Assembly (NCBI GenBank): GCA_034190875.2
Contig: CM067345.1
Location: 24,451,696-24,515,695, forward strand
DNA: 64,000 nt
Origin: Urechis unicinctus
Lineage: Eukaryota > Annelida > Polychaeta > Xenopneusta > Urechidae
Direction of reading: 5' to 3'
How positions within the stretch are numbered: the first letter of the stretch is position 1; each line of letters opens with the position of its first letter. Of this stretch, positions 26,641 to 38,620 are shown one piece after another. A program made the position numbers and the translations under genes. Under the pieces are notes generated by a model, which was given only the letters and a program-made list of their open reading frames with translations, did no database searches and was not told the origin of the DNA.

Positions 26641-27108
26641 ATTCCAAAGAGGATTGCATAATGGCGATATAAACCATGGTCTTAATATGACAAGCAGATA
26701 GTATCCGTATTAAAAATTGGTGCCATTTGTACGAAATCAGTTATAGCCCAAGCTATAGGTGGATGAGTCATTGAATTCATTGTGTCTTGGACCTTTTTCA
26801 ACAGGAACAACGAGACATATTCAATACAAAACCTATCACTGTTATACATTGCACTTAGGTATGTAAGACTATTACAGGCGCCTAGTTTAGCGCAGAATTT
26901 GAGGATCAATTTGTTTAATGAGTGGCCGTGTGATGCAATTTCATAAGCCTGCCATGCAGTTGTGCCTCAACGGATACATCGTCACAAATAAAGTGGGGCA
27001 AATTATTGTGGGTTCTTGAGCCGACGCATAGCCTGACTCCAAGCAATGTAGAAAAACCGAAAGACGCCGGTTGCAAAATCTCCAACCTGACAACCATAAA
27101 CAGACATG
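26641..27108. other. Unassigned non-coding stretch
   Basis: Nothing recognisable. No clear match elsewhere in the window was noticed; only short open frames are present. Confidence 0.5.
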
Positions 27109-29641
27109 CAATACGATTTGAAAATTTTTTATCTTACAGATTTTATGGCGTGATAAACTTATTTCTTTCATTGTTAATTGCGACACATTTAAAAATTCCA
27201 AGAGGATCAGCTATAATAATCTGAACTATTTAACGATTTACGCTTATTTGTAGATTACTGCATCTTAGGGCTAAGGGCAAGATCCTCAGGAAGCAATCCA
27301 TGGTGCAAAATTGCTGCAAACACATTGTAATATGTATTTCTGACATATGTGTTCCATTGATAGTATAACCTGACACAAAAACATTGTTTCTGTCCCGTTT
27401 GCCTTTATTGCTATGGGATTATATCGTTACACAGTCATCAACTAGAGAGACACACATATCAGTTAGGATTGGTTTTACCAAGCAATCTGTGTCCTAAACC
27501 GTCGACCGTCGGCTATAACTGGCTCTCGTTCCAACATTCGCAATAAAAACGTAATATGTCCTCCGCGATAAAGTAGGTGAATGCATCTTTCGGCGAGTGG
27601 TCGCTATAGAAACGTATTTTTCCATTGATAAATGTCTTATTGGAATACAAATATGAGTGCTCGGTCTTGTTTAACGATTTCTTCTGGTACAATTCACAGA
27701 CATATATATAACTACGCCTAGTTTATAGGTAAATTAAGACCATACCAAACCTTTTGTATGTCCCATGTAGAGTAAAACTTTTCTTAATGAAAAGGGTATT
27801 ATCTATGGAGTCATTCACCTCCGACGTTCCCTATTCTTCCTGGTAACAAAACCATCTTTCCTTGCCCCATTTCTGAGATAATCCGTAAAGTATCCTAGAA
27901 AGTAATGTGCCGCGTTGATTATGTCGAAGCAAAATGTTTCACTTTTTATCAAGATATTCGCGACACTTAAGATGCATGCTTACAGGTTTTCATCCTTAAC
28001 CGTACCCTGAGAAAAAATAAGTATCTCTGCTCACCAGAGTCTGTAGTGGCGTTACAATGCAGGTGATTGAAGATTTCAGATGAGCTTTATGAAAAATATA
28101 TAACAGTCATGTAACCCCAAAACCACTGCATGGCACACTGAAAGAGGTTATGGTTATTTATGGTAATCGCCCAGTCTACTTCATTAAGGTGCAGACGTTT
28201 GGAATTCTCTACCGGAATCGCGTATTAATATGTGAAATATAAGTTTTATATACAATTCTGCTAGTCTATTAATCTAACCCTCGTCCAAAAAACATCGCAG
28301 GGACATGTCATGGGTAATATTGGTTATGAATGTAAAACTTATTATGATATTTTGTCGAAAAGGGGGACCAACTTTTCCATTAATCAACGGTATTATAAGG
28401 CAATCTCAACAATAATATCGACTCGGCTCAGCAGCCGACATATCGCTATCCCTTTTTACCATTGAGCTCCCACTATTTAAGATAATACTTCTTAAGTTGT
28501 AATATCCCACCTATCGTCTAATTGCTCGATATTTTGTGAGATTCAAGAATTCACAGTACCTAAATGAGATTCGGTAAGCGGAACATTATGATGCGTCGAT
28601 ACGACAGCAATAAGACAAATAAAATCACAAGGCGTTATGATGAATCACAACTAGGTAATCATAGCACGATGGAATTTCGGTTTGCCATCTTCGAACTTGA
28701 TCGAAACAAATATTCTGCAAGCGTAGTGAACCACAGGGTTTGTAGCATAGGGTCGGAAAGTCAAACTGCTCAGGGCAGATATTTCGTGAGCGCGGATGGT
28801 CGAGTGGTTTTGCCGGGTTCGATTGGTAGTCTGGCATATAATCCATGGATATTGCCCACGAAGAGCTCGAAAAATACCAATAATGAGACCAGGGTTGGTT
28901 GAGGGAGAGCTGGTGACCAAATCTTTGTTCGACTTGGGATTCTGTACACATACAGGAACGTTAAGATTTTTAACATGCCCACCATACGATACGAACATCT
29001 GGCAGTTAACGGCCACTCCGGCATCGTTTGAAACTTGCTTCATTAATGAATATAAATCGTAGGAAGATAATACTAACCTGAAACCATATATCTTATCTAT
29101 AAACGTCGTTATACCTATTAAATCGACCCTCAGTATTCCAAGTTTCGGTTACTCCATCAAATAACAAAGACAATTAAACATTGAACTTATATTGCTACGC
29201 AAAGGATGCCACAACATCAGCTTGTCATTTAAGCGTTTCCACGCCGATATGCATCGCAATTGAATAATTGAATAATTGGTGTAATTTTGAAGTTGGGCAT
29301 ACCACTTCAATCATTTCTCTAACTTGCTTGTGCAGACAAATGTGATAGTCGTCGTACAGCACTGAAGGTTAGGTTCGATACACACGTTTACGGACCCTAC
29401 TGATTTCTACTGACTTAAGACATCAAGTTATCAAATGTTCCAACACTTCTTTCTACAAACATTATAAAGTGACATGACGATTCTTAAAATGGTCGAAGAA
29501 ATCAAAATACTGTAATTCTTATTCCTACAGATTTTCAGTATGTTGGAAAATGATTCTTGGACCGGAAGGTTAGGAATATTTGCGACAACTGTTTCGTCGT
29601 TCAAATGCTTTGTACGGCAGCTGTCATCAATAAATATTATA

Positions 29642-29655
29642 CTGTGACGTCACAG
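29642..29655. promoter_or_regulatory. CRE-like palindrome upstream of SnoaL gene 1
   Basis: CTGTGACGTCACAG is a perfect 14-bp palindrome containing the TGACGTCA consensus for CREB/ATF factors. The TGACGTCA core is conserved at the same place in D2 (55877-55884). It lies about 0.5 kb upstream of the start codon; a role is inferred, not shown. Confidence 0.35.
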
Positions 29656-30062
29656 GAAATATAAACCGTGATGTGTACACCGTACGCTGCTTGGAATCGA
29701 TAACCAGAACAGATGTTGCAGCAAATACACCACATGAGTCGGGTATACTTGTGATGGTAAAGCGGTAACATTTTGATGTTTCAGTTTCATTGAAACGCTT
29801 GCCACCTTACTTCATCGTTGCAGTCATAAGCTTTAGATGTCAAATACGTTTTTATTCAATCCTCAGGTGCTTTGAATTGCCATGCTGTGATGAACTGCAG
29901 CACGGGATTGCTGTTATTTATGCTTCATTTACGAGCCGGAGAATGTTGATACTGATCAAACATATAACAGACTTGGTCACAAACATCATGCTATTGCAAA
30001 GCAATAAGATGTAGAATGTAAAAGTATAGCCGACCCTGCCATAACAATCAGATGCACAATTG

Positions 30063-30069
30063 TATAAAG
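30063..30069 (+). promoter_or_regulatory. TATA box of SnoaL gene 1
   Basis: TATAAAG lies about 105 bp upstream of the ATG. It is preserved in D2 (56264-56270) within a closely matching promoter region. Confidence 0.5.
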
Positions 30070-30172
30070 AGTGAATCGCACACATCTAGCTGTTTACCTG
30101 CGAAGTAAAAATATTTACAGAGCCTAGGTTTAGACAACAAGAGCAAGTCGCTGTTATTAGACGTTGTTAACG

Positions 30173-31043
30173 ATGACGCTTGGGGCGATCTTTGTTTGGT
30201 TCATCCTATGCGCGTTAATCCCGATATGTTTAACCTGTGACAAAGTCAACGGCGACCAAGGTAGGTCTTTGTTTTATATGAGTGATAAAGGTATTTTTTT
30301 TCAGGCCTCAATTGTCATTACAGAGCATCCAATTTCAGTCGAGTTTCGTCTGTCTAAATCAGCCATCGCCAAACTTGTAGAAGCTCAGCTCCAGAATTGG
30401 GCAGATCTCTACAATGACGGAAATACAAACGAGCTCATGAAAATATATTCCAAGGACGCTTTGCTTATGGAAAATGACGTAGCCACTGTCTCTGGCCGTG
30501 ACGGTGAGTTTAATTCTTGGAACCAATAACCGCTCATCACACATCGTCCATCAACATATTACTTAGGAGAAAGGTGGAGAATGGTTGTCGATAGCTTGGT
30601 AGGGAACGTCTATCAGTTTCATAGGAGGCACTTGTTGTGTGATTTCAGCGATTGAGAACGTTCTCATAGAACGTATCGAGCCAGATACAGGAAGCAAGAT
30701 TCTAATTAAGTGTATCGAGATCAATGTTTTGAACAACGACACGGCAGTCCTGATCAATGAATACAACGGTGGTTTCAGGTTTGACTTGAAAATCTGAAGT
30801 TGCATTTTACAAGTAGAAAGCCAATTAGTTTTCTAAAGAGACGAGTAGTTTGTTTGTGTGGCTGTCGTAACTCACCCTAATCTTACAAATATTATGCATT
30901 TTTAAAACAAAGACATTGTGCGATAATGAGGTACGTAAATAATATTGTGGATGTTGTTATGTTGTGATAACAGGGGAATGAACGTATGGAAGATTGAAAA
31001 TGGCGAGCCAAAGGCTAAAATTATTATGTTAAATGAAGCGTAA
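30173..31043 (+). CDS. Secreted SnoaL/DUF4440-like NTF2-fold protein, four exons
   Basis: The proposed model joins exons 30173-30260, 30363-30503, 30649-30778 and 30974-31043, all with GT..AG introns and matching phases, giving 142 residues. Residues 1-22 form a hydrophobic signal peptide ending LTC, so the product is probably secreted. Residues 30-142 look like a small NTF2-fold domain: helix with QNWADLYNDG, then KIYSKDALLM, strand NDTAVLINEYNGGF, and a last strand pair with VWKIENGEPK. Members of this fold bind small ligands or catalyse varied reactions; no substrate is implied here. The exon 2 start is chosen because its CAG and the 141-nt exon length are kept in all three paralogs. CAG sites at 30321-30323 and 30336-30338 are also in phase. 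ATG 30173 is preferred over upstream in-frame codons because it opens the signal peptide. Confidence 0.65.
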
Positions 31044-31108
31044 ATCATCTCACTGACATGTACAAACACCGCATGTTATGACCGTGCGATGTTGAGAGGT
31101 CAAGATAC

Positions 31109-31114
31109 AATAAA
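31109..31114 (+). terminator. Polyadenylation signal of SnoaL gene 1
   Basis: AATAAA lies 66 nt after the stop codon, on the coding strand. Confidence 0.5.
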
Positions 31115-31916
31115 TGCTGTTGTCCAAATGAGTAACTGTCACATCGTTATACCATATGCATCCTCGTCTTCGTAAAGGGTTGACATATTTATGTACCTAC
31201 ATTGATTCTTACATGATAGTAGGCAAGTAAACGAATAACGACGAAACCACTAATGCTAGGCTAGGTTTAGTCCATTAAACATTGCTCAGCTGATCCTTTT
31301 GCTAGTTAAACCATTCAGATTTGTTGGCCGCAGTTGTAACTTAGAACGAATCAAAAAGTTACTCCATCAGCATGAGAACAAAAACCCCATAGTATCCTGC
31401 GGTGATCGATTGCAGTTCTCAGTTGATTTACGACAAATGAATATCCACTATCGATTGGTTGTATTTACCATTCATAAATTAGCCAGTATGTTTAATAGAA
31501 TTAGCTTGTGAATTTGGAAAACTTGCAGGATTGAATCTGCGACGGAGTTTCTCAGTTTAACAATAGGATTAAGGTCATAGCAATACCATTATGACAAATA
31601 ATTTAGCCAATTGCAATGGTGGTGGGATTATACTTTGTATTACTCAAGAAATGATGACATTGTTTGCGTGATTGTACGCTGCTGTACGTAGGATATTACA
31701 AACGTTATATGATTTATGGTCGGGTAGGTGTAAGGAGGTCATTCAATTAAAATTTTGAATACAACTTATATTGCAACGTCTAAAGTGAAATAACTAGCCT
31801 TTCCTTTACGCCAAAAACAGTGCAACAAATTAACAGAATTGAGAGGTGTGAGCTGACAGTAAAAGTTTGTTTTATAACAGACTTGACTGATTCTATTACG
31901 TTGGTGCTTTGGTCTT

Positions 31917-32060
31917 TATTGATGCTGATCAAACATATAACAGATTTTGTCACAAACATCATGTTGTTGTAAGATATAAGATGTACAATGTAAAAGTATA
32001 GTCTACCCTGCCATTACCAGTCTCGACTCGCTGTTATGCCAGAGCACACCCTGGGGAATT
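31917..32060 (+). pseudogene. Orphan duplicate of the SnoaL upstream region
   Basis: The sequence repeats 29940-30160 upstream of SnoaL gene 1: the string GATCAAACATATAACAGA, the TGTAAAAGTATAG segment and a TCGCTGTTAT remnant recur in order. The TATA box and the signal-peptide exon are not recognisable. It is probably the remains of a further tandem SnoaL copy of which only the promoter side survives. Confidence 0.5.
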
Positions 32061-32981
32061 GTGGAGTGCCGTCTTCGAAATTGACCGGGGCCATTCCTCT
32101 GCAGCCACACCATCATAGCTGGCTAATCGGTATCGTGTATTCTCAGAATCAAGTGCCAAATAACTTAATACTCATCAATAAAACACGTAGCTGATAATGA
32201 ATTATAACAATTGACACACATTACTTACACCAACTACGAAAACACAATGGCGCAATCTATGCACCACCTTAGCAATCACTTTGCCTCCTCAGTTGCATAG
32301 CAATAATGGTGGCATCATTGATCCCATGGCATTAGACGGTGATATCCGTTCCGACGTCATTCCGACTGGCTAATCAAAACAACCACTACGCCGGCAAATA
32401 TCAAGGCATGATTTATTGGAATCGAATAAGTCATTGACAATTCCTCCAATTAGGTAACAGTGATGTCTATATTACATGAGAAACGGAATTCCTCCTCATT
32501 GAGTTTAGTACAGTACTCCATTATCACTACACCATCATTCTAGCATGTATGTGTGCCTATCGTACAAACAATTCTTCTTTCGCTGCAGAGCATGAGAAAT
32601 CGACCAACTCCATGACAATTCATTTAAGTTGAGCTTCCGGCGGTCCGCATGAGTGATCTAGCTATATATTGATGCAACCATGAATCAGTATATGATGAGG
32701 GCTGTCGTTTTTAACAACAATCATAGAACGTCAATGAAACTAAACTTAGTTTATAGGCAGTTAGATAAGTATGATGGGAAATCGAATTGCACTTCGCAGT
32801 AGAAGAGTTGCATGTGTAAACATGATCAGGCATTGATACTGAAAGAACACAAAAGAATGGTTACATGAGACTGAACAGCATCCTGTTGTATTATAGCTAA
32901 TGGACAGTAACGAGCCACACAGAGATCAACAAGTGTAACTGATGATGGTACTTTCAATATGACTGTGACAATGACCTTTGG

Positions 32982-32987
32982 TTTATT
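32982..32987 (-). terminator. Polyadenylation signal of GPCR copy A
   Basis: AATAAA on the minus strand lies about 41 nt past the receptor stop codon. The same signal is conserved behind copy C (59810-59815). Confidence 0.5.
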
Positions 32988-33027
32988 TATAAACGCACAA
33001 TTGTCTTGGTCTGATGGATGTCGGCAT

Positions 33028-34111
33028 TTATCGTCTACTTTTCACCAAACTTAGCGTTTCCCCGGCTGTTTCATTGTTACCACATCGCAGGAATTTGGAG
33101 ACAAGGATGCGTCGGAACCGCTGACGTAGCATATAGTAAATCATGAAATTCATGCTGGAATTGATGACGATGAGTAGGTTACAAGTACAAGAAATGTAAT
33201 AGATGGTTGACGACACTTTATGCTGACTCGGCGGAAAATAATACGTTAGTAACAACTGCATAATCCGATCAGGTGTATGACAAATTGTAAATATCACTAT
33301 TATTATAATCATAATAAGTGTAATGTTGTCGTCACAAGAATTACTCCGGACAGAGCTGCATCGGATTCCTTCATTAGCACAATGAAGAGCTAAGATAAGT
33401 TTTACATTGAGCACAATAAGCATTATGAGAGGCACCAACAGGACAAGGAAATTGTACAACCCATCGGTGTACACCTTACCAAACAATGAATATCTACCAA
33501 TCGATGTATGGTTTAATTCAACCGCTCTTCCTTGATTGTCATAGACTATATCCAATTGAAAATATCTAGGTACATTAAAGCAGATTGCAAATAGAACAAC
33601 AGCCGATAATTGTAACCTTGTACTTTTCATTGTCAGCAGAGAATTTGCACGAAGTGGTATACATACGGCTATGTATCTGTTGCATGCTAGAAGAACAGTG
33701 ATCCAGACAATAGCTGTCTGCGCTACATACGCCAGTGGATTCACATATTTAATGATGTACAGGGTTGTGTGAAGCGAAATGTCGGGCAAAAAACCCATAA
33801 ACACAGACACTATTAAAAAGAAGAGCAACAAAGAAGGTGTTGTCTGCGACCGCCAGAGCTTGCAGTAGTAGTATGACAACCTTGCTACAGCGCTCATACT
33901 GCAGGATAATAATGGACAATGTATTTCCGGTGATGCCCATAATGCACAGCACACCAATGACGACACCATTTACAATTATATCAAATATCCTTTTGTTGTG
34001 CTGTTCTTTTTCCAGTGTTCCAGTAGTAGCGATTTCAGTTGTGTTAAAGGAAAATAATTCGGCATTGTGGGTGTTCACAGACGAGAACAAATCATCCGCT
34101 TGAGGAACCAT
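33028..34111 (-). pseudogene. FMRFamide-receptor-like class A GPCR, copy A, one frameshift
   Basis: Single-exon seven-helix receptor of the plasma membrane; ignoring one extra base it would be about 360 residues. The extracellular N-terminus has an NTT glycosylation site. TM1 has GITGN, TM2 has LAVADN, TM3 ends [10 protein letters not shown] (NRY in place of D/ERY), TM4 ends FNVPRYF, the second loop has an NHTS site, TM6 has ICHTPDR and TM7 has NSSMNFMIYY in place of NPxxY, then RQRFRRIL. The NxP-R-F and NSS.NF.IY signatures are typical of FMRFamide/peptide receptors; the ligand is unknown. The reading frame breaks at about 33827-33836 in TM2, where copy C has one base fewer. Everything else is open, so this may be a recent pseudogene or a sequence error. 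Confidence 0.8.
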
Positions 34112-35114
34112 TATTGTGAGAACACGATGTATGGCACGAGCGTTCGTCTGAAGACACCAAGAATCATCTATATGTTATCAGGTGCTTTAGCAGCAGACAT
34201 AATTCTGTATCAGGCAAAACGGACAACCCGTAGCCCCTCAAAATGATTCGTGCTGACTTTACATACAACGGTGCCAGACGAGATGTGCGAGTTTCATTTG
34301 AAATGTATATCCATACACGGATTTTTCCATGAGAAATCGAGTTCAATAATGGAAAATCTGTCGGCTTATTTTGGCTGCGTTACCACTAGATAGTGCCATC
34401 AGATAAGACGCAACCTTTTTCTGGATGATCAATCGCAGTTTCAGCAATATTTCTGGTTGAATCCTCTGTAGGCTTAACGATTGTATTCCAGGCTCCGCTA
34501 GCCACAGCAATGATATGTGCGGCGCACCGAGAGGGCTTGCTACTATGAGAACGATTTGGCACTGATCTGCTTTGCAGCCGAGTTGACGCGATACCCTTCT
34601 TGGCTCAGCCTCACCCAACCCACAGCCCCAGTCTCATTACCTATCAAGCGCCTCAACCTCGCAACTAGCTGTGCTTAATGCGGCTGTGTCGCAATATATC
34701 CTAGCTACCTCCCTCACAGATCACCACAGCTCTAACATACAACACTAAAGAGATGATTGATATCAGACACGCCTTGCAAGTGTTTTTAATGGGTCTACTC
34801 AAGAGTCATTTACTAACCAGTTGCGTGTTGCTCATCGAGAAGTCACGGCATTTTCCCATCTCCCCGTAATCTAGCTGAGGCAGAAAAGATGACAAACTCG
34901 GCAGGGAAGGCGATGGAGTTGTCAAAACCCGAGTTGGCATGATTCTGCAAGTCTCACACAGCAAATTATCGCAGCCGAAATATTTATCTGATAACATACT
35001 ACTGTTACCAGTCGGTGATAGCTGATCTAACTTTAGGAACAACATAGTAAAACTTCGAAATCTAAAAAAACATATTTTATTTCTCATTTTATTTATGTAG
35101 ATGGATGGATCCAA
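34112..35114. other. Upstream flank of GPCR copy A with two minus-strand frames kept in D2
   Basis: Minus-strand frames at 34343-34618 (91 codons) and 34806-35114 (102 codons) stay largely open in D2 (61172-61447 and 62193-62456). The first is almost unchanged. The second contains CDNLLCETC, a C-x4-C-x2-C pattern reminiscent of the linker in Penelope-like retroelement proteins, but nothing else supports that. Because D1 and D2 are nearly the same sequence, conservation of the frames is weak evidence of coding. Confidence 0.25.
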
Positions 35115-38100
35115 GGGAGCAACAAACGCACCATCAGGAAAACTGAAATCCGTCTAAAAAAATCACTGGCGTCGAAAAAAGAAAAATGCCCACGTCTCCT
35201 TTAGGTAAACCCATCATCATAAGCACGTGAGGCTGAATGGGGGACTAAGGGAATATCTCAAATAGTTTAGACATAAATGGCCGGACCAGTGGGATAAATT
35301 TAATTAGTTTGTATCCTTGATTTCTTCTTATCCTTTTGTATTCGTATATACCCCACCTTTGTAGGCACCATATAACACACTGGTGTTGGTGTGCCGTCAA
35401 ACCCTACATTTACCTTACCTTGAAGAATCTCATTTTATAGGAATTAGAATCATTGTGTAATGATTTCTACCTGGTCGTTATGGACTGATTATATGCATTA
35501 GTGATATTGATGTATAATGGATATCGATTTCGTATTCTTGTCAAACTTAGCAGCGTAACAGATTCCTCTCAATAACTGCTTTGATGTTCTATATTGTAAA
35601 GGAAAAAGTAGATACTACAATTGAAAATTAACCCATTGCCGTTTAAAAAAACCCCCATCTGTTATGTGATATATGGTTGATAATTAGCACATCAGATGTC
35701 TATCATAAACGGTGGGGTAAGCAGACAAATCCTGTACTCGTCGTTAATGACTACGTTATCTGATACAAAACGGTATTGGTGTATAACTTTGATTAAGGAA
35801 ACAAGTCATATACCTGTAATAAACTAATGTGATATAGTTAGATATCATTCATTGTCTACCACAGAATGTTTGAAAATGATCCATGCCTAGTAGAAGGTTT
35901 AGCATTATATTGGATCAGAGAAACCCTCATTGCGGAAGATGAAGTGGGTGATTTGCAATACAAATATGTATAATCATGATGAAAACTACAAGCATTGGTG
36001 TTGTCGCGCCATGAAGACGCATATATTTCTATACCTTTGGTGGATGTCAAATATGTACCCACTTTCCTCTTTAAACAACGTTGCTCAGATTGATGAATAC
36101 ATTCGATTGCTGTAATAAAGGCACAACAGATTTAAGTGACCATGTTACTTAGGCGAAGGAAATACTATGTTCAAATAAATTTTACAAATCATTCCTGAGA
36201 ATGCAATGTGTAAAATTGAAAAAACTAAAAAAGGCTTCATACAAATTCTATATTGTGATTGTTGTTCTTCCCCTAAATAAAATGTGCAGATTAATTTCTC
36301 TTTGATGATTAGGTCATAAATAACCAGAGACGCGTTTGTGCTTTGAATGTTTAACTCGTAAGCACTAATGTTATTTGCTGTCCGACCCTACCATATTTGG
36401 GAGACACCTTTATGATATATAAATACCATCACCACATGCATAACCAACCGGACAATTCTTGACATTTATTTTAGATATCAAATAACTGACCTTATTGCAG
36501 AAGTCATTTCTGAAACACAACAACACTTCATGATTTATTTGGGTAGAGGTTTTAATACCTTTTGCTCAGGCGTCTTTCCACTGCTTGCAGTGCATCAGCT
36601 ACAGATGAAACAAAATCATTGACGCCATCTAGTAACAAAAACTCTAGTCAGGTTTTCTCTGCTTATAATCCGGTTAGATCAACACATGTTTCGACCGTTC
36701 AAGATTGCAATTCTACTTCATCCCATTATCCAAAGGTGATCTGTTCATTAGACGCGAGATATACCAACAGTTTTCAGTCACCTGTTCTGCTAAACAAAAA
36801 TCGCCTTTATACGACACTGCTCCCAATGTACTTGAGTACTATTGTATCTGTGACTTCCCATCCCAAATTACACAAAATAGCAATGCATCCATTCGTTTTC
36901 GCCATTATGACCCTGTTTATGATGGTAACATTCTGGAAGTACTATCATGGCAATAAAGTTAAGGGTCTATTGACGATGCTTATAAAGTGTAATTTGGTAA
37001 AGAATCTTATTTGAACCTGTTAAATTGCTCCTGTAACGGGAAAGCTTAAAACTGTAGAATATCGCCACGAATGTCTAGGTGGAAGTTTCTCTCTAGAGAC
37101 ATATCAATCGACGCTTATTGCGAGATAGAAAAGATAGACATTTCAATTGAACGCGTTAATTATACAAATTACCATAAATTATGCTCCTGAGATATTTACT
37201 GCGCCTTTGCTGTAGGTTAAAAACCATGCAACATTTCGTCCCCTGTAAACCAGCAGCCTGCATCAAGAAGCAAAATTTGAGGGTTTAATCTAGGTCATGG
37301 AAATCCTACTTTATAGTATAAATGAAGCTCAATGCTCTGTGTGACCAGGCAAGTTCGACTGCTCAATATACTAAAGTGCCGAAATGTCGCAATTTCAATA
37401 AGTAAAAGTTACTTCATCCTTAGTGATTCTTGTTTTCTGACCGCACCACAATTAGACATACATCCCAATGTTTAATTTGCCATATCTGCACAGAATCAGA
37501 AAACCGCTTAACGTGCATTCGTCACATTCAGCATTGACTTGCTACGTAAGCGACTTTCCGATTATTGTTACAGGAGTATGAAAAAAGCAAACAGTGATGT
37601 CTATAGTTACTAGCAACATCAATAATGTCAGTGTGGCGCTGCTCGGGATATGCATTTATGGGAAAATACATATGATGCAAATCATACTTTGGCCTAATTA
37701 GCTTTCCCTTGGGATGACCCACATCGCAACGGAGAGGAAAAAATGGCATGGCGATTAGGGGGTCCAAGGCAAATTTTAACCCCTAAAGACTTACTTCGCC
37801 CGACGAAATAGTGTTTTCGTGACCAATATCAAAAGTGGCGCTTTGTATTTTGGCCATGTTACTAGATACCCCATTATGCAGCAGTAGGGAAGGAGACAGC
37901 TGAGTCAACAATCAATATAAGGCCCAGCAACATCTCCGTATTCTAATAATAAATCACGCAACAACCGGTAGATTTGTCTGAAACATCAATATATGCAGTG
38001 AAAAGGTAGCATATAACAGGTTATATAATGTCTTCTGTGTTATAGCGTGGTTAGAAGGCATCGTCAGAATCATTTAACGAAAAAAACAAGACAAATATGG

Positions 38101-38620
38101 GATAAGCCGCACCATCATGGAGTGAACATTCACTGCGCGGGGTCATAACAAACTATCTCTAGACTAAGGACTACTTATTGTGGAAGTTCTTAAAATGCCA
38201 GTTATTTTGTATCCCACGATGTATATTTAGCTATGCAACCATGCCCTCCCTAAAGTACATAGTAGCAATGTTTATAATCATAACTAGAAGATATAAATGA
38301 CTCCCCCACTTGCTTAATCAATTCATAACAGAGAGTAATGATACCCATAAATGATGCTGACAATGCATTCTAACCAGCAGGCCAGGCCTGATTACATTAT
38401 AAACATATCAATATTATCCTGCTGCTTATAACAGTTACTCGAGATTCAATCGATCATTATCCATATCTTATTATAGCATCACGTGTCCACCAGCGAGGGT
38501 GCTGGAGTGGATGGGGTGACAGCCGGAAATGGTGATAGTGAGGGATCGCTGGCAGATTGATTGGGCGCCATCTCTTCCCACACCCATTAAGAATGGCAAC
38601 TAAAAACGTTTAAAGCAATA
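35115..38620. other. Non-coding right part of D1
   Basis: No recognisable gene. A 150-codon frame at 36562-37014 (+) lies inside a 1.65 kb segment missing from D2. It is low in complexity and has no family signature, so it is not called. The rest (35430-35690 and 37335-38620) matches D2. Confidence 0.5.

Larger units (their letters stand above)
27109..38620. repeat. Segmental duplication copy D1
   Basis: It matches D2 (53863-64000) in order and orientation, with a spacing of about 25-27 kb. Closely matching blocks are 27109-27415, 27864-28210, 28770-31040, 32246-34655, 34660-35060, 35430-35690 and 37335-38620. Segments 28215-28768, 35060-35430 and 35690-37335 are present only here. Segment 27416-27863 is replaced by unrelated or much diverged sequence in D2. 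The right limit is uncertain because D2 runs off the window. It carries one SnoaL-like gene and one GPCR. Confidence 0.85.

Noticed and set aside
28796-28832. tRNA-like A-box (GGTCGAGTGG) and B-box (GGGTTCGATTGG)
   Set aside because: The two boxes are only about 10 bases apart and no cloverleaf or acceptor stem can form.
28651-29043. 130-codon minus-strand frame overlapping a 112-codon plus-strand frame
   Set aside because: The upstream third is missing in D2, the frames differ between the copies and no family is recognisable.
36562-37014. 150-codon plus-strand frame
   Set aside because: It shows no domain, no splice context and no D2 counterpart, and an overlapping frame in another phase is also open.
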